Counted from the first letter of the stretch, positions 47,901 to 62,589 are shown. The stretch: 64,000 nt of DNA from Syngnathus acus (GCF_901709675.1 NC_051095.1:11731956-11795955); one strand, 5' to 3'. A program made the numbers and translations. Notes: generated from the sequence alone by a model not told the origin.

Positions 47901-50753
47901 CTGCATCTTCACACCACACAAGATTTTGCACACAGCTATGTTTTAGCTTTTTATTTAGCTTTTTATTACAGAAGGATACCAGAGAGTGTTTTTTTGCAAA
48001 CAGTGTGATTATTTTCAAGATTTTCTAGACGGTACCTAGATGTCACCTAACGATGTAAGGATATAAGTTTCCCAAGTCTTTGTAAGAGGAAAGCAACAAA
48101 AGACACATCAAGATAAACTATAAATCCTAATTAAAGCACAGTATATTATAGCCACTTGCTGTCGTGGTGTGGTGTGGTTACTACATTTACACTCTCCGTT
48201 GACTGTGTGTGGTCAGTATGTGAACCTCGTTTTACTCTAACCAGATGCCTCCGGTCGCTGTTAGCACAGATATGCCACTCTGATTGCTTTGACAGCATGA
48301 CAGAAGACAAGTTGCCTCTGGGAGGTCACAGAACAGCAAAAGGCACATCCTTGCTGATTTAAAGGCATAGAAAGATGTTAATATAATTCACAATGAGACA
48401 CTGGGTCAGCGTTTCACTCACGGAACCATGCACTTGAAAGTTCAAACAAATATGCCATAATATGCTGTTTTTATTAATTTTTACAATTTCTTTAAATGCT
48501 TTATTTTAGTCTCGTATTTATTAGTTTGAGTATTAGTTGCTTTATACATTATGTATTTGTGGAGTGTAAAACAAAAAAATATTACATCTTATAATAAAAA
48601 AGTAACCTAAGCTACAATTTCAAAATAATTATTTGACCCTCTTTCTTTTCTGCAGCCATACAGGAATACAGAAATAAATACATTTAAATGAAATTAAATG
48701 ATAGATGAAAATGAAGATTTTTGCTATGATTATACTTTGGTTTTCTTTTATAAACATTAAAAATAGTTACAGTTCATTACGGTATCTTTTTATACACTAT
48801 CTTTGTTTCATACAAACGTTTCTTTTGTTCTTTTAGGTCATTTTGTTATTTTCTGGATTTTTTTGGATGGATTTTTTAAAAGTACGGTGCAGTGGATAAG
48901 TTCTCAATGTAGACTCTGTAATTAACCTAACCTACATGTTTTTGAAAATTCTTACCGAGTCAGAGTTTGAACTCCTGATCAGAAAATTGCATTTGAAAGC
49001 TTTTGAATGTAGTGATTCTCAATATTCGCAAAAAGCTTCTCTCCAAACCCAAGCGTTGCTACAATGGACAAAGTGAGTCATGTGAACCCAACCAAGCACA
49101 CATGCACCAAAACAACAGCTATGTTTAATCTGAGATTTTATATCTTTTTTTTTTTGGGAGGGGGGGTTGTCACGTTTTCATCGGAGCAGCTTGTTCTTCT
49201 GCAGTACATTCACATCTGGACTGTTTGTCTTTAACTGGGGCAATATTGCGGTTAGATGTATTGCCATGTGCTCAGTGCCCGGGCAAATTGTTCCAGTTTC
49301 CAAAAAACCTGGAATCATGAGACTCAACACATTGTGGCAGATGAAAGGTTTGGTTTCACGGGTGCAATTTTAAACTGAGATTCCATTTACGCTTCATTTC
49401 ATTTAAATTTATGTCATTTAAAAAATTGTCAAGACCATTAAAAAGAAAAAAAAGAAAGAACTCAAATGGCTTAAAATGTTTAATGTTTTAAATTTAAATG
49501 TTTATTAACAGGAAGTGTAAGCAAGCATGTCTTGATTATGGTTAGGCCATGGTGATTTAGCATGTTTTGATGGGAACAATGATCACTTTAATATATGCAG
49601 GCGGCAGTTATTTTGTTGTATTTGTTTTTCAGAAGTCATAAAAATATTTTATGTTGGCCTCTGAAGTCATACTGAGCTCTATTTATTTATTTATTTATTT
49701 ATTCATTTATTCATCTTTTCTTGTTATGGCTGTTTACAAATACTGAGATACCTGTACATTTTGACAATGCTGTCAAGGTTTCATCATGGAATGGATTATT
49801 TCCTATGAGCATAATTAGTAAGAGTTTGACCACACTTACAGATAGAATTGTGTTTGAGTTTAATCTTCTTTCAACAACATGTTCCTGAATCCTTATATTT
49901 TCCCCATTGTGTCATTTTTGTCATTATGCCTCTTGCCAAAGACAGAATGTGGTGGAATAAGAGAAATGGGTGACGTGTGGTCCCCACTCCCTGTTGGAAG
50001 TGAACCTGGAAATTTTAGCCGCATTCTTATGGAAGCCTTAATGAACACATTCATTTACTGGGGCGTTGGGAACTTCTGGAGTTTCCACTAGATGTGTCTC
50101 ACAGTATGTTCTTACGTAACCTGACAACTCCAGACAGTCACTGGCCCCCACTACTGAAATACAATGGGAGCAGTCAAGCGTTGAAAAAGACAACAGGAAC
50201 AATCCTTCATTAGTCGTGCAGGAAATTCAACAAGGTTCCATCTGAACTTCTTTAAGCCTATTGCTCATTGTTAGAATTGCATTTTGCTTTTTGAGTGGTG
50301 TTCTGGTTCTGGAGTATGGAGAAGCAGCAAGGCTTTTCTTCAGTGTTGTTTTAGGCCTCTGTGTCAGCGGGAGATGTGCTAAAAATGGCCCATCAATGCA
50401 ATGCAATTTAAACCAGATGCAAGCATGGACAGTGTTCTTCCTCCATCTGTCCTATTGTGTCAGTGTGCTGTGCGCTGAGGAGCGGATGCACAACTGATGG
50501 AGAAGCAGGAAATACTCTCAGCCTAAAACAACACAGTTCGACTTCTTCTAGCCTTGTGCAAAACGGCTGCAGATGCATGTGCAATATTCAAGTTCATTCA
50601 TATAAATTCATGACCTACCACATTTTTAGCCACGTATACTGAAAGCTGTAGATAATTACGTATAAGCAATAGAATATCAGAAATTCCTGACTTTGTATTG
50701 ATCATCTAAAAACGAAACATAAAATTAACCTAAGTGCCAACTGTTAAGCCAAC

Positions 50754-50754
<1 letters not shown>

Positions 50755-50822
<68 letters not shown>
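50755..50822 (+). repeat. (TTA)n microsatellite
   Basis: About 22 uninterrupted TTA/ATT units, followed by a (TAG)n piece. Confidence 0.95.
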
Positions 50823-52175
50823 TAGTAGTAGGTAGTAGTATCAATAAGAATAATATTTTTTTATATATTAATGCATTAATAATAATTATTCCCCAAAAGA
50901 TAAAATAAGATATTCCTTAATATGTTCCACAGGAATTCAAAAAAACGATTTGAAAATTAAAAAATACAATATTTATAAATTTCATTTACCGTTCAAATAA
51001 ATAAAATATATACATAATTTACTATAATAAGTAAATATGAGCTTAAAAAAATTCACAAGTTGACAAATGTTTTCAAATGATTAACAGTTTTAAAATACTT
51101 AGTGTTGATAAAAAATATAATAAAATAAAATGTCTTGCAAATCCCCTCAATTTTCATTTTGTACTTAGTAAATCAAGGGACCATTTGACAATAAGAATTC
51201 CCAACTGGTCAGCCTTTTTTTTCTTCATCTCCAAAGTGCTTCCACAGTCACATGCTTAATGCAGCGGAAATGACATGCATTTGCTGTTTTCAGTAATTGC
51301 AGCTGAGTGGTGTCCAGTCTTTTGGTAAAAGAGAAAAAATCTAGTGCATGTCAAGTTCTTATTGTATTTTTTTGTTTCTTTTTAACATGACTGCACATAA
51401 CTGGCATGCCTAACACACAAGCCAGGAATAGTAACTCTTCTGGTGAAACATTAACATTTACAAGGTTATGCTATGCATTATTAATCACCATTTCAAAACA
51501 GATAAAAATATTCTGCCTTAATGAGAAGTGGGCTGGATGCTGGCTTTACGTCGGTCTATACCCAAAACATAATGCATGTTTTGTGACCCTAACATTAAAC
51601 AGATGGATGTGTGTTGTTCAACTGCTGCATTTTGAGTTTAGAACAGTTATAAAATATATACAGTACAGCCATACATGCTGGGAACAGGATGAATACTTGA
51701 CGTTAAGAAACTTCCAATTAGATGTTAAATGTTAAACTCTAAATGGCTGCACTCGGAGTTTCAGGAGGAGAAATCAATCCAAAATCTCATTAAGGAAACT
51801 TGAGCAGTTTGGGAAAATTGCTAAAGAGAGCCATTCAAAACCTTTCAGCTTCCAGTTGAATCCTTGGCTATCAAAAACTCCAGGAGCTTTCTTTCGTCCT
51901 TCAAAATGTTCCTGTGGCCCATTGTTCTTCTGCATTCCCGAAACAGCCTCTACAACATTGATGTAAATCAGGGGTGTAGTTCCTGGGGTGAAAATGGGCT
52001 ATATCACTTTGTTTCTACACCTCCATGTGTTCAATTTTGATCACTTTATATGTCTTGATGGCTGTAATGTACGACGGGAAGAAGGACGAGTAGATGCCAC
52101 CACTTACATATATTTTCATTTAAGAGACCAATTTTTTTTTCGTTAAACACACATACTGATCTGACATACTCAAAT

Positions 52176-52461
52176 GTGTCCAAAGTCTGGCATGTGGGCC
52201 ATTTGCGGACCACCATTCATTTTCTAGTGGCCTGCAGCATATAATGAAAGTAACATTTGACACGGCCTCCAATAAGGGTACAATAGAGAAAGTGCTATGT
52301 TAAATGCATAAATGTTACTAATGTGACAGCATTCTTGATAGATACAGATTACAAGTCTATTTATTCAATTATTATTATTATTTATCCTACATCCTACATT
52401 TATCCTACCAACATCAATAAACAGACCTGTGACTCATTAAAAAAATATTTGCGGCCCTTCT
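52176..52461. repeat. hAT-MITE-like fragment
   Basis: The left part 'gtccaaagtctggcatgtgg' with GCC/GGCC subterminal motifs and the right 'tgcggccctt' resemble hAT-type MITEs. The ends are incomplete. Confidence 0.35.
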
Positions 52462-54409
52462 ATTTTAGTGCCCCTCACACACAGAACAATACAACCAGCA
52501 GTATTTGTTGACACATTGTAACAAAGTGACTAGAGTGGCGCCTAACGTGATCCTGACCTTGACCAAAGGGAATTTAGCGACCCAATGAGCGCTCAGTCGT
52601 GACCTGAAATACGACTGCTATTCTCAACCTTGTCTGGTCACTCGGGAGAAGCCAAGCAAGACACGCAGGCCTGCTTGTGATAATCCCTGGTTCAAATGAA
52701 GTTTGCAATGTGCCCCCCTAAATGAAAGACGTTCATGAGCAGCCAGCAGCTGTCATGTTCTATATTGAACGTGGAGCATCCGCCCATTGAATGGCCAAGC
52801 GTACAGTACGGCAGGCATCCTTAGATCCCATGTTACGTAAGAGCAGATGTCCTTCCTGTGGTCGGCATGGACGTAAGCTTAATGAAAGTTTTCCTGCCGA
52901 ATGGTGAACATTCTGTTTATGACCACTTGGACAAATAGACGCCGACCTTAGAATGCAGAAGCAGCAGGTGGTCTATGCAAATGTGCATATGAACACGATT
53001 GTTGTGTCTGTGCGTATTGCTAGTAAATATATGGGCAATAAATAAACTCATTAAATGATGCACCAGCAATCGTGTCACCATTTAAAATTGTCTTTTCAAC
53101 ATGTAGGAAAAAAAAAATTATTCAAATAATTTATCATTATTGCAAATCACCGTAAAAGTGAATTTATTGTTTATGTTAAAAAGTAGAAACATAATCTCAT
53201 ATTAAATCACAATTATTTCACGGGGGTACGGAGGAGGGGTCGTAATTATATTTGTCTACAAAATTGTTCAGCCCTAATCTGAATGGCATAGCAATAAAGT
53301 CACAAAACACAACTGCAGTGTTTGTTTCTGTCTGAAGGACAACCTTTTGGGGGATGGAAATCCGCCTTTCAAAGCTCATCATGTCAACTGTCAACCCAAT
53401 GGTTAGCAGAAGATTCAGTCATGTAAATTAATTTGCCTTAAAAGAAGACACCACATTGGAAGAGTTAAATGACACATATTTGATGAAACCTATTGACACT
53501 TCTCCTATGGTGGTTTCACCTGTAGTCGTTTCTGGTATTTTGTCCATATAATAAATGTCACTGATGCTAATAGCTCCGAGTCTGCCACCTCACTGCTGAT
53601 TAGAATGCATGCCTGGCGCTCGATAGTAGGTCCTGTTAGTTAACGTCTCCAGGGAAACCGTTCCCATGGAGCTGCTTGAAGCTGATGTGCCGGAGGGATG
53701 GATGGATAGATGGACGCCCTTCACAGAGGAGCACTCTTGGCTCAACAATCTCAGTCTTCTGACTCATATTATCATTGATGGCAGTATTGTGTTCACAGAA
53801 GGATGCTTCAGCACATGAGCAGACAAACCCACTTGGGTGCGTTCTTTTCTTTAAGAAAAATATGCATGATTGTCTCCCATGGAGAAGTAGCTCCCATGAC
53901 TTGTGACAACATGCAGCCCTGCAGCAGCAGCAGCACGTGAGCCTAAAAGCAATGAAGACTAAGCAGCAAAGGCCTGCTTTGTTTTTCCATGTGAGACAGC
54001 CTGACCCACTTTGATTTTGAACAACATGAACACGAGTGCCGAAGTCTTCAAAGAGGGCAGTAAGAGGGCAAAACGTGATGTTTTAAAAATAAATAAATAA
54101 ATAAATATTTCTATCAAAACAGTCAATTTTGCCAAGATGCTATCTGGCATAGCAGAATCACTTGACTTCCAATCCCCTTTTGTTTTTTTCCCTCCACTCC
54201 GCAGGGGATGATACGCACCAAAGAGTCTATTAGTGTCTGTGACGATTCAAGTTATTAGGGAAGTACACACACAGTGTAGGTAACATGTAGGATTGCATTG
54301 GAACTAATATGACAAATACAGACTTTTTCTCTTTTCCTTTCAGATTATATTGCAATTCTTTGTTGTTGTTTTTCTTTCATCGCAACACTGCTGATTCAAA
54401 AGTAGCCTA

Positions 54410-54535
54410 ACTTGGGTAAAATAGCTAACCTAGTGCTCTGTACAAAATACTGGGTTATTTATACCCAGCACATTGGGACCCAGCATAAATTGAATCTTCA
54501 ACCCAATCTACTGGGTCAAAATAATTGAGCCAACT
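54410..54535. mobile_element. Fragment related to the palindromic ACCCAGCA MITE
   Basis: Several TACCCAGCA/CTGGGTTA motifs, as in 29194-29423 and 31485-31560. Confidence 0.45.
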
Positions 54536-55609
54536 TTGCCAATTTACTAACAATCCGCAGGTACAGCAAGTAGATTAGTGAAACAAGCAAGCATTTTTCA
54601 GTGTGAAGATACTTGCCACCCCTTTATTCGATTTTGGTTTGTGTTTTGAATGTAAGTAATAAGACCCAAGCAAGCCTACATATGATCATCGTCCAAAACG
54701 CTTGCCCAGCGCTGTCAAGATTCTGAACATTTTATCATAAAACATAGACGGGAGGAGGTTTCACTATCCGTGCAGTTGTGTTGCTTGCTATCAGCTTGGC
54801 TATCTGAAGGCTCACTCGTGGCATATCAGCACTAAATACCAGACATCAAAAGAAGGGAGTGAGCCAATGGGACCCTTGTGAACTGAGCTGGAGATTGGGA
54901 CATTTAGTTGAGACCTTACTCATAAGTTGAGACCTTGTCTCATATAAGTTGTAGGCAATGTGATGTCACTTAAACGTGTAGGCACAATAAACATTCTGTT
55001 GCGTAACCCTTGAGTCAGGGGGGTTCAAATCAGTTTCAGAGATACTCTAATCAATGTTAGCTCATCTATTCTGCTGAGTGCTTCTTTCCATCTGTAGCCC
55101 TTTGCCTGATCCCACCTAACATCCAGAGACAAGCCGTTAGCCCTGGCTTTTATCGTACTCATACGGTTTCTCTCCAAGTTGTTGCCACCTCCTTTTCATT
55201 CCCGAGACCTCTTCCCGACTCTCCCGGGTTCTCTGGTCATGACATTGTGGCGTGTGACACGTGTGAGAAACTTCTGCAGGGGGGCCCCACTTTAGACAAG
55301 ACACCGATATACTGAGAGTGCCGGGTGACGAGGCTATTTTAAGAGCTTGTAAATATGAGAACTTCCCGTCCTAATGTCTATCTATCGTCTCGGGGGGATA
55401 TTAGATGCAGAAAGAGAGCAAAGCTCTTGTTGATTTGCCCAAAGCTGCTTGTTTTTATGATTCAACCTTTCAGGCATTAACTTAAAATAGGAATTTGCAC
55501 ATAGCCAGGCAGTGAAAATCTTTCTTTCTCAAGCTGCCTTTGCCAGCAATTGTTCCTCTGTCTGCATTTTTCCAGACACTTCCACACATTGAGGCAGCTC
55601 GGTTTTTGA

Positions 55610-55960
55610 GCAGCTGTTTGTAAATGTGGACTTTAACGAAAATTAACACTATAACCAAAAGTAAAAATGGGGGAAAAATCTTTAACAAAATAAAATAAAA
55701 AACTAAAATGTTTTTTAAAAGAAAACTAACTGAAACTACATCTAATCTTTATAAAACTAAGTATAATTATAGCAAAACCTATTTTGTTTTTGTCAATTAA
55801 TATTGTACTTGAGCTTTTGGGGTCCAATTTAAATGTAGTTATTCACTCGTTTGAGAATTTTAGTTGACTTTACGGCACAATCGTATTTTTTTTATCTTGC
55901 ACTTGACTAATACTCCATTTTAAAAAGACTCAAACTAATGAAAAAATTTAACTAAAAGGA
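55610..55960. repeat. A/T-rich decayed repeat (ACTAAAA type)
   Basis: Strand-biased AACTAAAA/AAAACTAA motifs repeated over 300 nt, as seen in an old teleost interspersed repeat. Confidence 0.4.
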
Positions 55961-56829
55961 AGCATTTTAAAGAAAATGAAAATGATATACATGTCCAGAT
56001 TTATATATGCAAATATGGCTCAATTTCAATATGTATCTCGATACATGGGGTACGATACAATTCAGTCTAACAAAAATATAATCGTCGGATTTATATCACT
56101 GATCATGCTGACTCTGACTTCTACCGCATGGTTACATCACATTTAAATATATACACACACAAGTTCCACTAATATCTGTGTTGCATCAGTCAAACACAAA
56201 CCGGTCTAAGCAACATATGACAACGACACGCGAAACAGTCATGATGATGAAGAATTGCGCTCGAAGGCTAAACAGCAATTTGACACTATGTTCTCTCAAG
56301 ACTCAAGTCAGCCATTCATCTTGGGATTATGAAACAGTGAGTTCTGATCTACAGAATAAACAAGGCTATATTTTAGGGCGAATTCTTGGTAAAGGCCTGC
56401 TTGTTCTTCACAAATGTTCCATAAAGTCTGACATCACCTGTTGCTGGAGGCCGTATATGCAACCAATGAAGAAAAGAACACCTTTTTTTAAAATGGTCTC
56501 ACCAAATCATCTATGTTCACTGTCAGAGAACAATGCAGGATATTCTAACTGCAATCATCTCCGGAACGCTGCACTGTGGAACAGCACAGCCTTGTGTTGC
56601 ATGGAGATAAACACTCAAAGGTCATCCTGTCACGTGAGGCTCATTTCAAGTTGAGATGACCTCATTCTTATTACTATGTATAAAAAAAGCACCCTAATGG
56701 AAATCCCGCCAGGTCATCAATTCAATACCACATTATTTATTTCAGAAAAACAATGTCTGCTTTTTAAATATGTATATAAGGTAGAGGAAGAGACATGATG
56801 ATGGTCGGCAACTTGAATGGATTAATTTA

Positions 56830-56920
56830 GGGGTGCCCAGACTTACCTCCAAGGGCTGCATACAGAAAGGATGTAAGACTTACTTCCACGATCTTAAACT
56901 TTTTTTAAACACAAATAAAA
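56830..56920 (+). repeat. hAT-type MITE left-end fragment
   Basis: 'ggggtgcccagactta' followed by 'aagggctgcatacagaaa', the known style of a hAT-type MITE left end. No matching right end seen. Confidence 0.4.
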
Positions 56921-59110
56921 GAATACATGAAGCAGTCATATTTTTATTACCGTATATGTATGCTATAGTTATTTATGTACATAAACTGCCACATTACAGT
57001 CATAAAGCAAAGAGAATTTTTCAGGATTTTAGGGTGGCGTTCACCCCTGTATAACTTCAGAACAGATCTGTCCCTGTGCCGAACAGCAACCGAATCACAG
57101 CTGCACATTCAGAAAACAAAATGCAATCTGTAGTAGATTGGCAATCTTGAAAAAGATTCTTTACTTGAGGATCATAATGTGAACGATTCACAACCCAATC
57201 TTGACTAAAGAGCACAAGATGAATCAAACAATTTTTGCTTCTGAAGTTACGCACATTATATATTTTCTTTATGTTGAAAAATATTCTTCGGATTTTACAC
57301 AGCTTTATTTTGAAGTAGCAAATGGTTACTTTTCCAGGTAGAATTCAAGACCATTCGGAATAGTAAATATAGATACATATTCTATAATGAATGCAGAAGG
57401 AGCCTTCACAGATTGTACATTGATTGTTGTTTTTTTTTCCTCCATGTTTTGTTTGGCCGCCTTTCTGCCTCTCATTTTCTGTCTTGTTCCCATCGCCCTG
57501 CCCTACTGGGGTCTGGGAAAAGCATGACTTCATCTTTGTAAACATAACGCTGCAAGCGACCACAGCTGAGGGACCGGCATTTCCGGTCTGTCCTCAACTA
57601 ATAATAACAATGTTTAATTGCGATACCACTGGTGCTCTTCACAACACAGCCAAGATTAGATATGAATTGAATAAAAAAATGGAATAATTCATCGTATTCA
57701 GAGGAGGCAAAAATTCCCAGCACGCCATTGAATACTGATCCAGAATGTTTTTTTTTATTTGATTGGCATCCTAATTTTCTGGGAAGCCAAAATATTTACA
57801 TGTTTATGTAATGCTGTTGGGAAACCTCTATTTGGCACGCCCAAACATGGCGAATAAAAATTATTGAATCTTGAATTTGAGAATGAATAAATTGTGATAT
57901 TGAAAGAGGAGTAAAAAAGAAGTAAAGACACAAACAGAAGACATACTATGAAGTTTGCAAATGTGGACTGTGGTTATTATTCCAAACCTTTTGACAAATT
58001 TGATATAAAAAACTTGAGACCAATGCAAATACTTTCAAATGTTTGCCATTATTATTGTGAGCTGAAAGTGATTGGTTCATTCTAAATGTGGCCACACTCC
58101 CAGCCCAGGGGGAATTTTTGGAACCGCCAACTCACGCAGTGTTCATACATACTGATGATGATAAATTATAATGAAAACGCTTCTTGCTGTTTTTATTGCC
58201 ATGAATGATACCTTTCAAAAAAGATTAGATAGATTGATAGATCGATAGACGTTTGGAAATTTGGCCTGATTGTCAGTACTTCTCCCAACTTATTCAACTA
58301 ATGAGAGAACAGTATTAATAATAATAAAATATCTATTCATATATATGACAATAATAAAAGATATATTTATATATATATGACATCATTTCAGTATTATCTG
58401 TCAATGCCTATTATCATGTGATACTGCAGGAGCTTTGCATTGCTGCAATGCACCCCTATTTCCAGAAGATGGCGCTCACAACCCAAAGAATAGTGAACGT
58501 GCGTGCGCGTGTTATCCAATCATCAGGTTACCATCACAGATAACCACCAACTTGACTCACCATTCACAACATTAGTCACCTACTTACTTGTTTTAGAGGA
58601 AATGTAGACTGTACTTAACAGGTACCTTTTCCAGTCAATGGTCAAAAGTGGGAAGGTGCAAGCAGTCACATTTCTCTAACGTGATGACTAAACTATCTAG
58701 AATTTTATAAACTGACAAACACAAAACCGGGAAAGAACACATAATGAACTTGCAATTACAAGAAAGAAAGGGCCGATATGAGGATTCAGAAGCTGTTTAA
58801 CATAACGCGTCATATCATAGCAGATATCACACAAGATTTCAGATCAGGCTGAAATACTTAGTAAGGCTACATATTTTCGCAATACTGTTGTGTCATCATT
58901 GTCTGAATTGTGTATATCAACACTTAGTGAGAATAGAGCCAAAGTCAGGCCAGCCATCGTTGGTGAAAAAAATGGATTGACCCAATTAGACCCTACTTTG
59001 GATTATTTTGTTTCAAAACAAGAGGAGAAATTGACCCATATATTAGGTCGGTCCTCTTTTCTTTTTTTTTTTAAACAAAATTGGATTATTTTTTTCCCCT
59101 GCGGTTTAAA

Positions 59111-59283
59111 GAGTGTACAGAAATACAGAACTTGTCTGCTTAGAAGAAGTGTGGATTTTCTCCTAGAGTTCCATTCCAATATCAAATCCCGCCTGAAACG
59201 TTAAGGTATGTAAACATGAGCTTGTGGTCTCTGTTGATTGTAAGGAAATTACTGGTACATGAGTGTACAGAAATACAGAACTT
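59111..59283 (+). repeat. Pair of identical 23-nt direct repeats
   Basis: 59111-59133 and 59261-59283 are identical and exactly 150 nt apart; flanking bases differ on both sides. Confidence 0.85.
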
Positions 59284-61185
59284 AAGAATATGAACAGAAG
59301 CAGAAGAAAAGATCATCTGTATGATCCCAAGCACATGAGGTATAGAGCGATCGTTATTAAGTCTTTTTTTTAGTACAGAAGACGTTCTTTTCAGTTCTGT
59401 GGGTCGCTTTGTCAAAGAGTCCTTTTATCAGACTGACATAATTCACAGTTTGGATTCAAGACGCCTTGGTGCTTTCACTCAAATGTGTGAAGAGGAATTT
59501 ATGCTTTTTAAAGTATGGTGCTACTCTGGAATGACTGAAAAGGTCACAGAACAAGAAAGTGTTTCTATTTTGTCAAAACTGTCACCAATGATTCCAGGAA
59601 GTGGGTGAAAAGTTCCCTTTTCTATCCGATTAGACTTCACTGTGGTTAAAGATAAAGGCGTCATTGAATTCCTATGTTGATTGAATGTAAACATTTCAAA
59701 TGTGCAGTCAAAACACAACTTCAAAATCTTTTAGAGTGATTTACATCTGCTCTCCTACGTATGTTTTGGGGTGTGACATCACAGCGCCCGGCGGGCAGGC
59801 AGCGGAGCACGCCAGAAAATGCCAGACATTCCTCGAATGCTCCACACGGGATCTGACTGCTGCTTGTGAACACAACCCCTCGGCCTGCGGCCAGTGGAAA
59901 AATACAAGCTTGTCCTCAGGGTCGCAGGGGCAAACAAGGCTCTTAGTGGGGTCTACAAGCGGTTGGCTGCCTGTGCTGGGTTCTGACTGATGTCACTGTT
60001 TTGCCATTCTGGTGCCCATTGTCAGACACAGCAGATCCGCCAAACTTCAAACACTTATATACAATGGTAGATTGATGAATAGGACAACACTATGTGTCTA
60101 TGTATATATGTAATGTCCTTTCTTACATTACATGCTTTGTTGTAAATAAAAAAAAAAGAAGTCAATAACGACACGTAATGTTGTGACGTTCTGCAGGGCT
60201 GCATGTGCTGGGCTATCAACTTCCAGATCTAGTTTTATCTCTGTCCTTGTCACGCAACAGCAGCTTCTTTGCTTTCGTTTGCTTTAGAATATTGTGAAAA
60301 GAAAGCTTTTATCATCGGTGGCGAAAGACGTCAGAAAGCGTCACACACACACACGCAGCACACTGCTGCAGGTCTTTTAAGGTTGAAGGCACAAGGCTTC
60401 TCGTCTCCCTGAGGAGAAATTTGTCTTGGATCATGGGACAACTAGCAGTTATTGCTTGTATTCATCTACTATGCAGCTGCTTATGAGCAATCTTACGGCC
60501 AAATCACATGTTAACACTACATACAGATGTAGCAGTAATGAAAAAATGGCATAGGCACTGAATCTTGTTGTTTTTCTCATTATAAAATAGCATCTTGTAT
60601 CTTGGGTCAGATTTTGATCGGTCATGCTTGGGTGATTACGGAAACATAATAATTGTGATTCATTTGGTTGATATTGACATCACAATCAATAGGAAACAAT
60701 CAAATTTGTTGGTTTCAAAACTTATTATTCATTCTACTAACAAATCTCAGCTTCCTTTATGACTTGCACAAACAACCAGAAAATAAATTGGTAACAATCA
60801 GAACAAAAATATATTCAAATATTAGCAATTAAAGAATACATTCATTAAAAAAAATCCTCCTGTGTATGTCTTGGCCAATTAGGGGCACTGTGATTCATGC
60901 ATGACGATATGCCTAAATAATATAAGAAAAACAGTAGAAGAAAAAAGTGGCAGACTTTATGAAGATATTTGTAGCTCTGTTGTTCACAAATTATGAAGAC
61001 TACTGTATATGCCAGTGAATGTTGCGATATAACCTGTCTGTGTAATTCTCTTTGTTGTACGTTTAGTTTTATAGTTTTCTAAAATAGATGGATAGATGGA
61101 CATGCAAAAAAAATAGCAATGACATGAGCATTTCAGCCGACGTTAAAACACAACATACAACAGACATACGAGACACTGTCATTTT

Positions 61186-61240
61186 GTGCGTGCGTGTGTG
61201 TGTGCGTGTGCGTGTGTGTGCGTGTGTGTGTGTGTGCGTA
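61186..61240 (+). repeat. (TG)n microsatellite with CG interruptions
   Basis: Alternating TG/CG, a Z-DNA-prone purine-pyrimidine repeat. Confidence 0.9.
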
Positions 61241-62417
61241 TGGGCGGGTTACAACAATCGAGAGGCCTTCCTGTCCCAGTTGTAATCTTCTTACAGATTT
61301 ACTGCAGATGAGTATTTTGCCATGACATCAATGTGTGGACTAAATCTTCTTGGTCAAGATATCCCATGTGGGATATCTCACCTCAGTGTATGAGAGATTT
61401 AAAATCCATGCAGTGAGGTCAGCAAATTGGAACTAATCATGACTCATGGCAATTCTTAAGTGGGCAAAGAAGCCTTATCTTTCTCGTCAGTGCAGCAAGC
61501 TAAATAGTTTTAATGATGTGTCGAATTTTCCTCTCTATGGCCAATGTGACGTGAGGCAAGGGAGACAGAACATTGGCCATCATTTATTTATCACCAAGTA
61601 AATTGATTCAAAAATTGATATTGTGACAAATTTAACAGGATCACTGAGGTTTATTAATTGATTGAATCAGATTAATGGCAAATATGTTCTTTTGACATTG
61701 AATGGGTAGCATGCAATAGAGCTAATGTTACCAAGCAGATTAGACTTTGTGTTTTGCTAAATTGGTAAAAGACAATCCAACCAAATATTTCATACATATT
61801 ATATTCCGCCCACGGGTTCTGGATTAAGGAAATCGATAACCAGACCTTTTGGGAATTATTATTATCATAATTACTATTATTATTAATTATATATATTTTA
61901 TTATTATTATTTTATCTAGCATATCAGTTCAGATCAGCAGTAGTTAATTAATTTCTGCCAATCAGAAGTATCTTTTTTGCAATAACAAACTCATCTGAAA
62001 GCCCTCTTGTTTTGTTTTTTTCTTTAATATCACCAACCTAAATTACCTTGTAGTGACGGCAATTAAAAAAAAAACGAATCGCTAAATTGTCAACCCAGTG
62101 TGCCAACAATCTGTAAAGTTAAATTGTTGAAGAGTATTGTGTTTGGTTGTCCATGTATCATACATTAAGATTTTTACCACACTCTTATTTCATTGTGCTT
62201 TATGACTTGGTGAATACAGCAGTGACACATTTCCTGGGATCTAAACACATTAACAAAGTTTAAAGTCAATGAATCATGGAAGAGCAACAAATTAACTCAG
62301 TCTGTTTATGTTTCCATGTCCCCTTTATTCTGTTTCTCTTTACATTGTAACTGGGAGCCTCGAAAGACCAGTTATTCAAGGAAGAAGTCATAAACCCTCT
62401 GAAATTGTGTTTTCATT

Positions 62418-62589
62418 TACCGTAATTTTCGGACTATAAGTCGCGGTTTTTTTCATAGTTTGGGTGGGGGGGCGACTTATACTCAGGAGCGACTTATATA
62501 CATATATATGTTTTTTTTCACTTTTTTGGGCATTTTATGGCTGGTGCGACTTATACTCCGGTGCGACTTATAGTCCGAAAATTACGGTA
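62418..62589. mobile_element. Short MITE with perfect 27-nt terminal inverted repeats
   Basis: 62418-62444 and 62563-62589 are exact reverse complements (CCGTAATTTTCGGACTATAA at the start), with TA at each outer edge that may be the target duplication. Between them GCGACTTATA occurs four times. There is no ORF. The style agrees with a widespread fish MITE; exact ends suggest recent insertion. Confidence 0.9.

Noticed and set aside
56178-56654. 158-codon forward frame
   Set aside because: No family resemblance, no domain pattern and no clear splice or promoter context; its residue use looks like translated non-coding DNA.
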